Positions 23,617 to 32,756 are shown, counted from the stretch's first letter. The stretch is 33,314 nt of DNA from Geobacter argillaceus (GCF_007830735.1 NZ_VLLN01000036.1:1-33314), one strand, 5' to 3'. Program-made: numbers and translations. Notes: generated from the sequence alone by a model not told the origin.

Positions 23617-24849
23617 ATGGATTTCAGCATACCCGAAGAATACATGATGCTCAAAGAGTCGATGCGGGAGTTCGTCAAGCGTGAACTGATGCCGCTGGAA
23701 AAGACCCTGCTGGAGCGTGAGCTTTCACTCTGGACTAAGCCCGGCCACCTTATCCCTGAAGAAGATCACAAAAGGCTGCTGAAGAAATCCCAGGAGCTCG
23801 GCTTCTGGGGCCTCGAAGTGGACGAAGAGTTCGGCGGCCAGGGACTCGGGATGCTGGCGAAGACCCTGGTGGTGGAAGAACTCTCCAAAAGTCTGGTCGG
23901 TTTCTCCAACCACGGCTTCACCCTCCCGCCGGACGCCCCCAACCTGTACTACCTGCACGAGTGCTGCGGCCCCAGGCAGCGGGAGAAGTACTTCGTACCG
24001 TACTGCAACGGCGATGTCGATTCAGCCATGGCCTGCACCGAACCGGGTGCCGGGTCGGACGTCAGCGGTCTGAAGACCAAGGCGGTGAAAAAGGGTAGCA
24101 AGTGGATCATCAACGGGACCAAGTCATTTATCAGCAAATGCGACTATGACAACGTCTTTTTCATCGTTATCGCTGTCACCGACCCTGCTGCCGCAACAAA
24201 GGACCGGTTCACGGCGTTTCTCATCGACCGGGAGCACCCGGGAGTAAGGATAGGCAAGGAGATCCCCGTCATCGGCCCCATGCCGACCTGGGACCTGATC
24301 CTGGAGGATGTGGAGGTGGATGACGACTCCATCCTCGGCGAGGTGGGCAAGGCGTTCATCCCGCTTCAGAATCGGTTCGGTGTCCGCCGGATCGAGCTGG
24401 CCTCCAGCTGCACCGGCATGGCGGAGCGGCTGATCCAGATGATGATCGACCAGGCCAACACCCGCGTTACCTTCGGCCAGCCGCTGGCCGACCGGGGCAC
24501 CATCCAGAACTGGATCGCCGACTCCACCATGGAACTGGAGCAGGTCCGCTGGATGCTCTACTACACAGCCTGGAAATCGGATCAGGGGCACAAGGACCTG
24601 CGGATCGAAGGGGCGAGCGTCAAGGTGGCGGCGACCGAGATGTTGACCAAGGTGGCTGACCGGGCCATCCAGATTCACGGGGGCCTGGGCGTTGCGCATG
24701 AACTGGGGATCGAATATGTGGCGCGGCATGTACGGATCTGGCGCATCGTGGAAGGCCCGTCCGAGATCCATCGCTGGCTGATTGCCCGGCAGCTGTTGAA
24801 GGAGAAAAAGCCGTACAACCCGTTCATCGTTTCCAGTGACGAGGATTAA
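23617..24849 (+). CDS. bbsG: (R)-benzylsuccinyl-CoA dehydrogenase BbsG
   Basis: A protein of 410 aa with the full acyl-CoA dehydrogenase fold. It oxidises benzylsuccinyl-CoA to (E)-phenylitaconyl-CoA using FAD. N-terminal helical domain 1-120; FAD/substrate part MACTEPGAGSDVSGLKTKA (about 139-157); C-terminal helices with VTFGQPLADRGTIQNWIAD (about 280-298) and IQIHGGLGVAHELGIE. The catalytic base should be Glu379 in IVEGPSEIHR, the usual position of medium-chain enzymes. AGGAGA precedes the ATG. It needs an ETF as acceptor, and etfBA are in the same operon. Confidence 0.88.
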   Translation: MDFSIPEEYMMLKESMREFVKRELMPLEKTLLERELSLWTKPGHLIPEEDHKRLLKKSQELGFWGLEVDEEFGGQGLGMLAKTLVVEELSKSLVGFSNHGFTLPPDAPNLYYLHECCGPRQREKYFVPYCNGDVDSAMACTEPGAGSDVSGLKTKAVKKGSKWIINGTKSFISKCDYDNVFFIVIAVTDPAAATKDRFTAFLIDREHPGVRIGKEIPVIGPMPTWDLILEDVEVDDDSILGEVGKAFIPLQNRFGVRRIELASSCTGMAERLIQMMIDQANTRVTFGQPLADRGTIQNWIADSTMELEQVRWMLYYTAWKSDQGHKDLRIEGASVKVAATEMLTKVADRAIQIHGGLGVAHELGIEYVARHVRIWRIVEGPSEIHRWLIARQLLKEKKPYNPFIVSSDED

Positions 24850-24897
24850 CACTAACGAACGACCAAATATCGAGACAAGGGATATCAGGAGGAAGCA

Positions 24898-25668
24898 ATG
24901 GGAGTTGATTTCAAACAAGAGGGGAATGTCGCCTACATCACGCTGAACCGGCCCGACGCCATGAATGCGCTGGATCCCGAGGCCCTGGTGCGCCTGGCGG
25001 AAATCTGGGCGGAGGTGAAAAATAACCCCGACATCCGGGTAGCGGTGCTGACCGGGGCCGGGGAAAAGGCCTTCTGCACCGGAACGGACATGAAAAAGGC
25101 AAAGGTCCCTGATGAATGCATGGCCGCGCTCTACTACAAGGAAGGGCAGCCGATCATTCCGCACATGAAGATGTGGAAGCCGATCATCGCCTGCATCAAC
25201 GGGTTCGCCATCGGCGGAGGCCTGGAAATGGCCCTGGCGTGTGACCTGAGGATCTGCAGCACAACGGCGAAGTTCGGCCTGACCGAGACAAAGGTGGCGA
25301 GCCTTGCCGGCCTGAACGGCACGCAGTGTCTGCCGCGGGCCATCCCCCAGGCAGTAGCAATGAAGATGCTCCTGACCGGTGAACTGATCGATTCCGCCGA
25401 AGCGCTCAGGGTCGGTCTGGTCAGCGATGTAGCGGAGCCGGACCAACTGATGGAGCTGGCCAGGAAGTATGCGGAGAAAATAGCGGGCAATGCCCCCTTG
25501 AGTGTCATGGCCGCAAAACAGGCAGCGGTCATGGGAAGGGATATGCCGCTGCAGCATGCCATCGACTTCTCGTACCTGTTGTGGGGAATCCTGCGGGACA
25601 CGGAAGACCGGAAAGAAGGTTTCACGGCCTTTGCCGAGAAGAGGGCACCACAGTATCGGGGCAGGTAG
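24898..25668 (+). CDS. bbsH: Phenylitaconyl-CoA hydratase BbsH
   Basis: A protein of 256 aa, crotonase family. It adds water to phenylitaconyl-CoA to give 2-[hydroxy(phenyl)methyl]succinyl-CoA. Oxyanion-hole segments are FCTGTDMKKA (59-68) and FAIGGGLEMALACD (103-116). The two catalytic glutamates of crotonases are both present: Glu110 (GGGLE) and Glu130 (GLTET), twenty residues apart as in rat enoyl-CoA hydratase. AGGAGGA precedes the ATG. Without its neighbours it would be annotated only as enoyl-CoA hydratase; its position after bbsG makes the assignment. Confidence 0.85.
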   Translation: MGVDFKQEGNVAYITLNRPDAMNALDPEALVRLAEIWAEVKNNPDIRVAVLTGAGEKAFCTGTDMKKAKVPDECMAALYYKEGQPIIPHMKMWKPIIACINGFAIGGGLEMALACDLRICSTTAKFGLTETKVASLAGLNGTQCLPRAIPQAVAMKMLLTGELIDSAEALRVGLVSDVAEPDQLMELARKYAEKIAGNAPLSVMAAKQAAVMGRDMPLQHAIDFSYLLWGILRDTEDRKEGFTAFAEKRAPQYRGR

Positions 25669-25695
25669 TTCCGGAACGGGAGCTATCAGATAACT

Positions 25696-25818
25696 CAGGT
25701 TGCTCAAAAGCAGTCAGATCGTCGCACCCGCAGAAAGCTCCGCGGAGGTGTAGCAGCGCTACGCCGCACAAGGAAGCTTTCGAGGACGGCGGCGAGATGG
25801 CTGGTTTTCAGCAACCTG
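25696..25818. repeat. 123-bp imperfect palindrome between bbsH and etfB
   Basis: Arms at 25696-25754 and 25758-25818 around AGC. CAGGTTGCT/AGCAACCTG at the outer ends, GAAAGCT/AGCTTTC in the middle and GTAGC/GCTAC at the centre pair exactly, with scattered mismatches between. Size and form resemble a dispersed intergenic repeat (REP- or MITE-like). No other copy is in the window. etfB starts 16 bases after it. Confidence 0.75.
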
Positions 25819-25833
25819 CCAAGGAGTCAGATC

Positions 25834-26589
25834 ATGCAGATAGTCGTCTTGGCGAAAGTGGTACCGGATTACGAAGTCCCGTCGGCGGACTTCGAACTGG
25901 TGGAGAACAGGGCGCATCCCCGGTACACGAGGATGATCGGGCTGTACGATGAAAATGCCGTCGAACTCGGCGTGCAGTTGAAGGAAAGGCATGACGCCGA
26001 GTTGACGGTTGTCTCCTATGGCCTGAGCGAGGATGTCCAGTTCCTCAGAAAGGCCCTTGCCATGGGAGCCGACAAGATCGTCCTCGTCGAGGGGAGCTCG
26101 GACGACCCGTACGTGATCGCCGCCAACCTGAAGGATGCCATCGACCGGCAGGGGAGCGTGGATCTGGTCCTGGCGGGCCGCCAATCCTCGGACATGGACC
26201 GGGGTGTCGTACCCGGCCTCTTGGCCGGCATGCTCGATTACCCGTTCGTACCCCAGGCCTGCAGCGTGGAGAACGTGGATGGGGGGTGGAAGATCGCCCA
26301 GATCACGGAGACCGGAAAGCGGCTGATGAAGCTGACCGGCAAAGGGGTCCTCTCCATCACCAGCGTTCCCGAGAACGTCCCCCGGATTCCGGCAGTGAAG
26401 GCGATCTTTGCCGCCAAGAAGAAGCCCGTGGAAAAGCTGGCCGAGATCGGGTCCCAGAAAATGAGCATTTCCGAGCTGTCGGTCACCATCCCGAAGATGG
26501 AATCGGTCTGCGAACTGATACCGGCCGAGGATATGGATGATGCTGTTCGTGTGCTGCTGAGAAGGCTCAAGGAGGAACGGTTCCTATGA
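25834..26589 (+). CDS. etfB: Electron transfer flavoprotein, beta subunit
   Basis: A protein of 251 aa, about the usual ETF beta length. It binds AMP and takes part in electron transfer from acyl-CoA dehydrogenases. Marks: IVVLAKVVPDYEVP (3-16), YDENAVELGVQLKE, MGADKIVLVEGSSDDPYVIAANLKDAI (about 77-104), DLVLAGRQSSDMDRGVVPGLLAGMLDYPFV (about 109-138, the ETF beta signature). AAGGAG precedes the ATG. Its stop overlaps the etfA start (ATGA). Its place directly after bbsGH makes BbsG the likely electron donor. Confidence 0.9.
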   Translation: MQIVVLAKVVPDYEVPSADFELVENRAHPRYTRMIGLYDENAVELGVQLKERHDAELTVVSYGLSEDVQFLRKALAMGADKIVLVEGSSDDPYVIAANLKDAIDRQGSVDLVLAGRQSSDMDRGVVPGLLAGMLDYPFVPQACSVENVDGGWKIAQITETGKRLMKLTGKGVLSITSVPENVPRIPAVKAIFAAKKKPVEKLAEIGSQKMSISELSVTIPKMESVCELIPAEDMDDAVRVLLRRLKEERFL

Positions 26590-27473
26590 AAACGCTGATC
26601 ATTGAAACGGCCAATCCCAAGATCCTCGGCGAGTTGGTTACCGTCGGCCGGCTGTTCTGTGCGACCCCGGACGTTGTCGTGCTGGGTTCCGGCGAGCTGG
26701 CGGGGAGCTACGGCAAGGCCTATCGGGTTCCCGATACCCTGGGGGCAAATATCGGATCGGGTCTGGCCGACCTCATCCGCAGGGAAGGGTATGAACTGAT
26801 CCTCCTCAGCACGACCGCCATCGGGAGCGGACTCGCCGGCCCCCTGGCGGTCAGCCTGGGTGCCCCGATCCTTTCCGAAGTAACCGGCATTGCCCCTGAC
26901 CTGACCATAGAACGGTCCCTCTACGGCTCAAAGGCGGTTGCCCGCTACCAGGTGGCATCCGGGCCGCTGGTGCTGACCATCAAGCGCAAATACTTCGAGG
27001 CAGCAGTCCTGGAAGGTACGGTAGAGACCGTCGACCTGCCGGCAGGACCGCAGAGGATAGCGCTGTTGGAGGAAATCGACGAGGAGCGCCAGGGTATTCC
27101 CCTTGAAGACGCCGAGGTGATCGTTACCGGCGGGAGAGGGATCGGTACCGGTGACAACTTCACCATCCTCAACGACATGGCCGGACTGTTGAAAGGGGCA
27201 GTCGGGGCATCACGGGGCGCGGTGGACGAAGGGTGGATGCCGCCCGGTGCCCAGATCGGCCAGACCGGCAAGATCGTGGCGCCGAACGTCTATTTCGCTG
27301 TTGGCGTGTCCGGCGCAAGCCAGCACCTGGCGGGCATTTCCAACGCCAAGTGCGTCGTTGCCATCAACAAGGACAATGAAGCGAACATCTTCAAGCGGGC
27401 CAGGTTCGGCATCGTGGGCGACTACAAAAAGGCGGTGCCGGCCCTGATCAACGCCCTCAAGGAGAATGGCTGA
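26586..27473 (+). CDS. etfA: Electron transfer flavoprotein, alpha subunit
   Basis: A protein of 295 aa, slightly short compared with about 310-330 in many. The FAD-binding C-terminal domain is complete: VTGGRGIGTGDNF (about 180-192), VGASRGAVDEGWMPPGAQIGQTGKIVAPNVYFAVGVSGASQHLAGI and INKDNEANIFKRARFGIVGD (key residues R in GASRGAVD, GQTG, SGASQHL, NKD-EA-IF). It forms a heterodimer with EtfB and passes electrons to the membrane. It overlaps both neighbours, so all three are translationally coupled. Confidence 0.9.
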   Translation: MKTLIIETANPKILGELVTVGRLFCATPDVVVLGSGELAGSYGKAYRVPDTLGANIGSGLADLIRREGYELILLSTTAIGSGLAGPLAVSLGAPILSEVTGIAPDLTIERSLYGSKAVARYQVASGPLVLTIKRKYFEAAVLEGTVETVDLPAGPQRIALLEEIDEERQGIPLEDAEVIVTGGRGIGTGDNFTILNDMAGLLKGAVGASRGAVDEGWMPPGAQIGQTGKIVAPNVYFAVGVSGASQHLAGISNAKCVVAINKDNEANIFKRARFGIVGDYKKAVPALINALKENG

Positions 27474-27474
27474 G

Positions 27475-29436
27475 ATGGAACGGGTCCCCTATTGGAATAT
27501 CAGCTACGGCCTCTTGATCGACCTCCTGTCCCTGCCGGCAATGGCTGTCTTCGGGTACGGGATCTATCGCCACTGGTGCCGCATCCGGCAAGGGAAAGCG
27601 AGCATCAGACTGGGCCTGACCCTGGACGCACTGAAGCTGGGACCTCTCTATCTGCGGTCCTTCCTTACCCGGGGGATTGTTGGGACCCGTATCTACAGGA
27701 AACTGTTCACCGGCATTGCCCACGGCCTGCTGTTCTGGGGGATGGTCGTACTGACGGTGGGGACCGTGCTGGTGTTTGCCAATGTGCTGTTCGGCATCCC
27801 CGTATTCAAGGGGGAGTTCAACCGCCTGTTCATGGGCGCATTCCTCGACGCCGCCGGGGTGGCGGCCCTGGCCGGGGTACTGTTCCTCCTACGGCGGCTC
27901 TTTCCGCCTGAACGGTTGACCTGCTTCAAGGCCAACTCCGCCTTTATCCTGATCGAGGCGGTGATTGTCGCCATCATCGTGACCGGCTTCCTCATCGAGG
28001 GGGCAAGGATCGCCCAGACCGGTGCCGATCCCGGCTCGTTCGTCGGCAACTGGTTGGCAGCGCAGCTGGCCGGCAACGGAGCACTCCCCGCAATCCATCG
28101 GTGCCTCTGGTGGACTCACGGTCTGATCGCCCTCGCCCTGATCGCCTACATCCCCTTTTCCCCCCTGGTCCATCTGGTGCTGGCACCTGCCAACGCCGGG
28201 CTCGACATACCGGTCCCCGGCCCCAAGATGGGGGTCATCGATTTCGAGGCCTTCGAGGGCGAAGGAGAAGAGACGCCTAGCCTGGGGGTGAGCAAGCTGG
28301 CCGATTTCAGCCGGAAGAACCTGCTGGATATCTCCACCTGCCTGCAGTGCGGGCGGTGTCACGAGGTCTGCCCTGCGGCCCAGACCGGTAAACATCTTTC
28401 TCCCAAGGGGGTCATGGTCACCCTTGCCGAATATCTGCAGCAGGGGCGGATGGACGACGATTCGCTCCTCGAGACCATTTCCACCGATACCATCTACAGC
28501 TGCACCACCTGCGCCGCCTGCATGGAGGCCTGCCCCGTGTCGGTGAACCAGCCCAATGCAATCCTCAGGATGCGACAGCACCTGCTCATGGAGCGCTCGG
28601 AGATACCCGACATCATGGGCCAGGCACACCGGAGCCTGGAGGCTCGGCATCACCCCTTCGTCGGCACCGGCTTCGGCCCGAACGACTGGCGAAAGGGGCT
28701 GGAGGTCCCGTTCTATGAGAAGGACACGACCGAGTATCTCCTCTGGATCGGCTGTTCGGTCGCCTATGAAGAGCGAACGCAAAATATCGCCCGGGCCATG
28801 GTTGCCATCCTCAAGAACGCCGGCGCGTCGTTTGGCATCTTGGAAGAGAACCGCTGCACCGGCGACCCGGCAAAACAGATGGGCAACGAATTCCTGTTTA
28901 CCGAGATTGCCGGCCAGAACATTGAAGAGTTCGACGAGCTGGGGGTGACCAAGGTCATCACCCTGTGCCCCCACTGCTTCAACAGCTTTACCCGCCATTA
29001 CCCCTTGCTGGGTGCGAAATTCAACGTCATACCCCACGCGGTGCTCCTGCGCAACCTGATCGATGCCGGGACGATACGGCTTGCGAACAGCAGACAGACC
29101 ATCTGCTACCACGACCCGTGCTATCTGGGCAGGCACAACAATGTGCTGTCCGATCCCCGTCAGGTGGTCTCGTCGGTGGGACAGCTGGTTGAGATGCCGA
29201 GATCGGGATGCGAAAGCTTCTGCTGCGGTGCCGGCGGGGGGAATTACTGGACCGAGGAGGAAGGAACCCGGATCAATCAGACCCGGGCCAAAGAGGCCCT
29301 GGATACGGGCGCGCAGACGATTGCCACAGCCTGCCCGTTCTGCATGCTGATGCTGACCGACGGCCTGAAGAAGTTTACGGAAGAGCAGATGGTGAAAGAC
29401 ATAGCGGAGCTGGTCTGCAGTCAGATGGAAGCATAA
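27475..29436 (+). CDS. Membrane FeS ETF:(mena)quinone oxidoreductase, EMO-like
   Basis: A protein of 653 aa from the ATG at 27475, AAGGAG ten bases upstream; an ATG at 27466 has its ribosome site almost in contact. N-terminal part (about 5-235): five to six membrane helices like the heme b subunit of nitrate reductase (NarI-like). Middle: two [4Fe-4S] motifs, Cys289/292/295/299 and Cys343/346/349/353. C-terminus: two CCG-type domains of heterodisulfide-reductase kind, CTGDPAKQMG...CPHC (about 462-501) and CYHDPC...CCGAGGG...CPFC (544-623). This architecture fits the EtfAB:menaquinone oxidoreductases described from Geobacter and syntrophic bacteria. Coupled to etfBA, it should feed electrons from BbsG into the quinone pool. 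Confidence 0.85.
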   Translation: MERVPYWNISYGLLIDLLSLPAMAVFGYGIYRHWCRIRQGKASIRLGLTLDALKLGPLYLRSFLTRGIVGTRIYRKLFTGIAHGLLFWGMVVLTVGTVLVFANVLFGIPVFKGEFNRLFMGAFLDAAGVAALAGVLFLLRRLFPPERLTCFKANSAFILIEAVIVAIIVTGFLIEGARIAQTGADPGSFVGNWLAAQLAGNGALPAIHRCLWWTHGLIALALIAYIPFSPLVHLVLAPANAGLDIPVPGPKMGVIDFEAFEGEGEETPSLGVSKLADFSRKNLLDISTCLQCGRCHEVCPAAQTGKHLSPKGVMVTLAEYLQQGRMDDDSLLETISTDTIYSCTTCAACMEACPVSVNQPNAILRMRQHLLMERSEIPDIMGQAHRSLEARHHPFVGTGFGPNDWRKGLEVPFYEKDTTEYLLWIGCSVAYEERTQNIARAMVAILKNAGASFGILEENRCTGDPAKQMGNEFLFTEIAGQNIEEFDELGVTKVITLCPHCFNSFTRHYPLLGAKFNVIPHAVLLRNLIDAGTIRLANSRQTICYHDPCYLGRHNNVLSDPRQVVSSVGQLVEMPRSGCESFCCGAGGGNYWTEEEGTRINQTRAKEALDTGAQTIATACPFCMLMLTDGLKKFTEEQMVKDIAELVCSQMEA

Positions 29437-29520
29437 ATGGATAATCCTTGCGATTGAACAGGTGTGTTCGGTTGCTTGGCCAGAGATAAGAACATTGAAC
29501 GGAATAAAAGGAGGAACGAC

Positions 29521-29967
29521 ATGGCAAACCAAGAAGATGCCCCGAAGAAAAAGGTGAAGGAAAAGGAACCGGACATCACGTTTTTCCATCCGGACATCCT
29601 TGAAGTACCGGCGGACGGCAGTTCGCCCTACCTCAAAGGATATCGTTGCAAGAAATGCGGCCAACTGGATTTCAAGGTTACACTCTGCACCGGTTGCTGG
29701 GGGGAGGAATTTGAGGTGGTGCCCTTGTCCCGCAGAGGCAAGGTCTACAGCTTTTCCGATATCTATATCGGCCAGCCGGGGTTGGCTACACCGTATATAT
29801 TCGCCTATGTGGACCTGCCTGAAAATCTGAGGGTTTTCGCTCAACTGGAGGGAGACGTCGGTACGTATCGCTGTGACGAGGATGTCGAGCTGACCATCGG
29901 ACCGATCAGGATGAACAGCGATAATCTTCCGATCATGAGTTACAAGTTCAAGAAGATTGCGGCGTGA
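29521..29967 (+). CDS. bbsA: Benzoylsuccinyl-CoA thiolase Zn-finger subunit BbsA
   Basis: A protein of 148 aa from the ATG at 29521 (AAAGGAGG upstream). The lysine-rich N-terminus is followed by a rubredoxin-like zinc ribbon with Cys43, Cys46, Cys56 and Cys59 (RCKKCG, CTGCW), then an OB fold (VVPLSRRGKVYSFSDIYIG, GDVGTYRCDEDVELTIG). DUF35/OB-fold proteins of this kind pair with thiolases. BbsA and BbsB form the thiolase that releases benzoyl-CoA and succinyl-CoA, the last step of toluene beta-oxidation. It directly precedes bbsB. Confidence 0.87.
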   Translation: MANQEDAPKKKVKEKEPDITFFHPDILEVPADGSSPYLKGYRCKKCGQLDFKVTLCTGCWGEEFEVVPLSRRGKVYSFSDIYIGQPGLATPYIFAYVDLPENLRVFAQLEGDVGTYRCDEDVELTIGPIRMNSDNLPIMSYKFKKIAA

Positions 29968-30007
29968 CCATTGTTAATCACTAGAGAGATAGACAGGAGA
30001 TGTATCC

Positions 30008-31180
30008 ATGAAATTACAGCGTGAAGTTTATATAGCAGGTGTCGGTGAAACCAGGTTTGGCAAACATACAATCGATTTTGACGGCCTCGGGAGGGAAGCT
30101 GCTTTTCAGGCCATGAAGAGCTCCAATATTGATCGCCCCGATATGGTCCAGAGTGCCTATGTCGGTAACGGCTTCAATGACATGGTCACGGGGCAGACCG
30201 TATTTCGCGGCCTGGGCATGTGTGGCCCGAAGCTGCCGATCATCAATGTGCAAAGCGCCTGCTCGGCCGGAGCCATGGCCGTCTTCTGTGCCATCAAGGA
30301 CGTTGCCACCGGCTTGACCGACCTCTCGATGGGGGTTGGCTGCGAGAATCACACCATGCACCGCCAGAGCGGAGCAGCGTTCAGTGCCGCCCAGTCGGAT
30401 ATAGAAACGATGCATGGCGCGGTAATGACCGGGAAATATGCCATGCGGGCGACACGGTACATGCACGAGACCGGCGCCACTATCGAGGATCTGGCGATGA
30501 TCACGGTAAAGAACCGCAAGCATGCCACCCATAACCCCCATGCCTGGTTCAAGGGGGCGATCACGGTTGAGGAAGTTGTTAACTCGCGTATGGTCGCCTA
30601 TCCCATGACGCTCCAGCAGTGTTGCGGTATTGCCGATGGTGCGGCCGCGGTGGTGGTCGGGTCGAAGGAGATGATGAAAAAGCTGGGGATAGCCAAGCCG
30701 GTGAAAGTTGCCGGTGTGGTCGTGGAGTCCGGCCCCTATCATAACAGGCCCAGGGATATTACCGGTGACGACATCACCGAGACCACGTCCGAAAAGCTGT
30801 ATGAAGAATCAGGTATCGGTCCCAAAGAGGTCAACATTCTTGAGCTGCACGACGCCTTTACCATTGCGGAACTCCTTTACTATGAGTGTATGGGGCTCTG
30901 CAATAAGGGTGATGGGCTAAAGTTCCTGCGCGACGGGCAGTCAACCTATGGCGGCCAGTGCGTTGTCAGCCCTCGGGGCGGGATGCTCTCCTACGGTCAC
31001 CCGATCGGCGCCTCCGGGGCCGCCCAGATTGCCCAGAACGTAAAGCAGTTGCGTGGGGAGTGCGGCGGGCACCAGGTCGGCCCGACGCCAAAGGTTGCCA
31101 TGTCCCACGTCACGGGCGGTGGGCTTTCCGGCACCGAGCATGCTGCCTGCACCATGCACATGCTGGTAAAGGGGTGGTAG
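30008..31180 (+). CDS. bbsB: Benzoylsuccinyl-CoA thiolase catalytic subunit BbsB
   Basis: A protein of 390 aa, SCP2-type thiolase. It cleaves benzoylsuccinyl-CoA with CoA to benzoyl-CoA and succinyl-CoA. The nucleophile is Cys85 in [12 protein letters not shown]. Further catalytic positions are His281 (ELHDAFT) and His331 ([14 protein letters not shown]). The C-terminal loop is [20 protein letters not shown] (last 20 residues region), not the CxGGGxG end of acetyl-CoA acetyltransferases, as typical for this subfamily. AGGAGA precedes the ATG. Works with BbsA from the gene before. Confidence 0.88.
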   Translation: MKLQREVYIAGVGETRFGKHTIDFDGLGREAAFQAMKSSNIDRPDMVQSAYVGNGFNDMVTGQTVFRGLGMCGPKLPIINVQSACSAGAMAVFCAIKDVATGLTDLSMGVGCENHTMHRQSGAAFSAAQSDIETMHGAVMTGKYAMRATRYMHETGATIEDLAMITVKNRKHATHNPHAWFKGAITVEEVVNSRMVAYPMTLQQCCGIADGAAAVVVGSKEMMKKLGIAKPVKVAGVVVESGPYHNRPRDITGDDITETTSEKLYEESGIGPKEVNILELHDAFTIAELLYYECMGLCNKGDGLKFLRDGQSTYGGQCVVSPRGGMLSYGHPIGASGAAQIAQNVKQLRGECGGHQVGPTPKVAMSHVTGGGLSGTEHAACTMHMLVKGW

Positions 31181-31229
31181 GAGAGGAGTCTGGTTCATAT
31201 ATTCTCAGCAAGAGCAAGGAGATGTAGTC

Positions 31230-31976
31230 ATGAAAGACAGAACAGCACTGATCGTAGGCGCGGCAAACGATATAGGAGGAGCAATGAGCATCAGATTCGC
31301 CAAGCTTGGGGCGAGACTGGTTCTGATTGACTCCGACCGGCAGAAACTGGATGAGATTGCCGGCAAGGTAGCAGCGGCAGGCTCTGAAGCGGAGTGCATT
31401 GCCGCGGACTGTGCAAATTCCGGTGCGGTCAAGACCGTAGTGGACGCAGTTGTCAAGAAATATGGCTCAATAGATATCCTCGTCAACAACATCGACCATA
31501 AAGACGGCGTGCCGATCTCTGAAAGCAGTGTTGAGACCTGGGAGCGCTCCCTGAAGGACAACATAACCCCGCTGGTCTCCTTTTGCCTTAACGTGATTCC
31601 GGTCATGAGGAAAAGGAACTACGGCCGGATTGTGAATGTCGGCAGTCTCGACTATCTTGGTACACCGAATCAGTCTAACTACTGTGCGTCAAAGTCTGCC
31701 ATCTTCGGGTTGACCCGCTCCTTTGCCCTTGAGCTCGCAAAAGACGGCATTACGGTCAATCAGATTCTGAAGGGCGATCTCAAGACGTCGGAAAATGTAC
31801 TCTCCGCAGAGGCAGAAGAACAGAGTGCCGCGCGGTTGCCGGTGCAGCGTCTGGGGAGGCCCGATGACATCGCCTATGCCGCAGCGTACTTCGCAGCCGG
31901 CACGAGCGGATACGTCACCGGCCAGAACCTTATCGTGTGCGGCGGGAAAAGCATCTATTCGTCAATGTCCGCATAG
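31230..31976 (+). CDS. bbsC: Hydroxyacyl-CoA dehydrogenase subunit BbsC (SDR)
   Basis: A protein of 248 aa, short-chain dehydrogenase/reductase. With BbsD it oxidises 2-[hydroxy(phenyl)methyl]succinyl-CoA to benzoylsuccinyl-CoA. The catalytic residues look present: Asn111, Ser139, Tyr151, Lys155 (YCASK). The NAD-binding glycine motif is altered: GAANDIG (10-16) in place of GxxxGxG, and the NNAG motif is NNID (86-89). Published work on the Thauera BbsCD describes inactive pseudoenzyme subunits in the heterotetramer; the altered cofactor motif here agrees with BbsC being that subunit. AAGGAG lies before the ATG. Confidence 0.82.
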   Translation: MKDRTALIVGAANDIGGAMSIRFAKLGARLVLIDSDRQKLDEIAGKVAAAGSEAECIAADCANSGAVKTVVDAVVKKYGSIDILVNNIDHKDGVPISESSVETWERSLKDNITPLVSFCLNVIPVMRKRNYGRIVNVGSLDYLGTPNQSNYCASKSAIFGLTRSFALELAKDGITVNQILKGDLKTSENVLSAEAEEQSAARLPVQRLGRPDDIAYAAAYFAAGTSGYVTGQNLIVCGGKSIYSSMSA

Positions 31977-32006
31977 ACATTGTGGAAGCTAGTGAGGAGG
32001 AACATC

Positions 32007-32756
32007 ATGGCGGGTTTACAGGGCAAGGTAGCATTGATAACCGGGTCGGCAAGCGGCATGGGGAAGAAAACGGCACAGCGGCTGGCGGAAAGGGGGGTGA
32101 AGATCGTCATCAACGATATCGTTCCCGAAAAGGTCGAGCAGACTGTCCAGGAATTCAGAGCGCAAGGGTTTGAGGTAATGGGGAAGGTTGCCGACATCTG
32201 CAATGCCTCAGCCGTTGCGGAGATGGTGAAGGAGGCGGTGGAGAGATTCGGCTCGGTGGACATCCTGGTGAACAACGCCGGGATGGAGAAGGCGGGCGCA
32301 CTGAGAAATCTCAGCGAGAAGGACTGGGATGTCACCGTGAACGTCAATCTCAAGGGTGCATTTCTCTGCAGCCAGGCCGTGCATGGCTACATGGTGGAGA
32401 AGGGGGGCGGACGGATCATCAACATTGCTTCGCGTGCATGGCTGGGGGGAGCAGGGCAGGCGCCCTATGCGTCAGCCAAGGCAGGCCTGGTGGGCCTTAC
32501 CAGGACCCTGGCCCTGGAGCTCGGCAGGAAGGGGGTTACCGTGAACTGCATAGCCCCCGGGCTCATCCATACGCCCATGTGGGACGAGCTGCCTGAAAAG
32601 AATCGGTCGGCATTTCTCGCCAAGCAGCCTACCGGCAAGATCGGCGAGGATGACGATATTGCCAATGCGATCCTCTTTTTCGTTGACGATGACGCCTCGT
32701 TCATCACCGGTCAGGTTTTTTATGTGTGCGGCGGGCGGAGTTTGTTTGCAGGGTAG
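32007..32756 (+). CDS. bbsD: Hydroxyacyl-CoA dehydrogenase subunit BbsD (SDR)
   Basis: A protein of 249 aa from the ATG at 32007, with GAGGAGG upstream; the frame is open to 31980 without such a site. A complete SDR: TGSASGMG (12-19), Asp37 at the end of the second strand (NAD rather than NADP), NNAG (89-92), Asn114, Ser142, Tyr154 and Lys158 (YASAK). This should be the NAD-binding, catalytic subunit of BbsCD. It is the last bbs gene in the window. Confidence 0.87.
   Translation: MAGLQGKVALITGSASGMGKKTAQRLAERGVKIVINDIVPEKVEQTVQEFRAQGFEVMGKVADICNASAVAEMVKEAVERFGSVDILVNNAGMEKAGALRNLSEKDWDVTVNVNLKGAFLCSQAVHGYMVEKGGGRIINIASRAWLGGAGQAPYASAKAGLVGLTRTLALELGRKGVTVNCIAPGLIHTPMWDELPEKNRSAFLAKQPTGKIGEDDDIANAILFFVDDDASFITGQVFYVCGGRSLFAG

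Noticed and set aside
24124-25707. Long antisense open frame (527 codons) across bbsG and bbsH
   Set aside because: It lies opposite well-supported genes in GC-rich DNA, where the third-position bias keeps the opposite frame open. Its sequence is low-complexity in His, Gln and Arg with no domain.
27889-29844. Antisense open frame (651 codons) across the EMO-like gene
   Set aside because: Same reason: mirror frame of a gene with clear FeS motifs; no recognisable domain or ribosome site.
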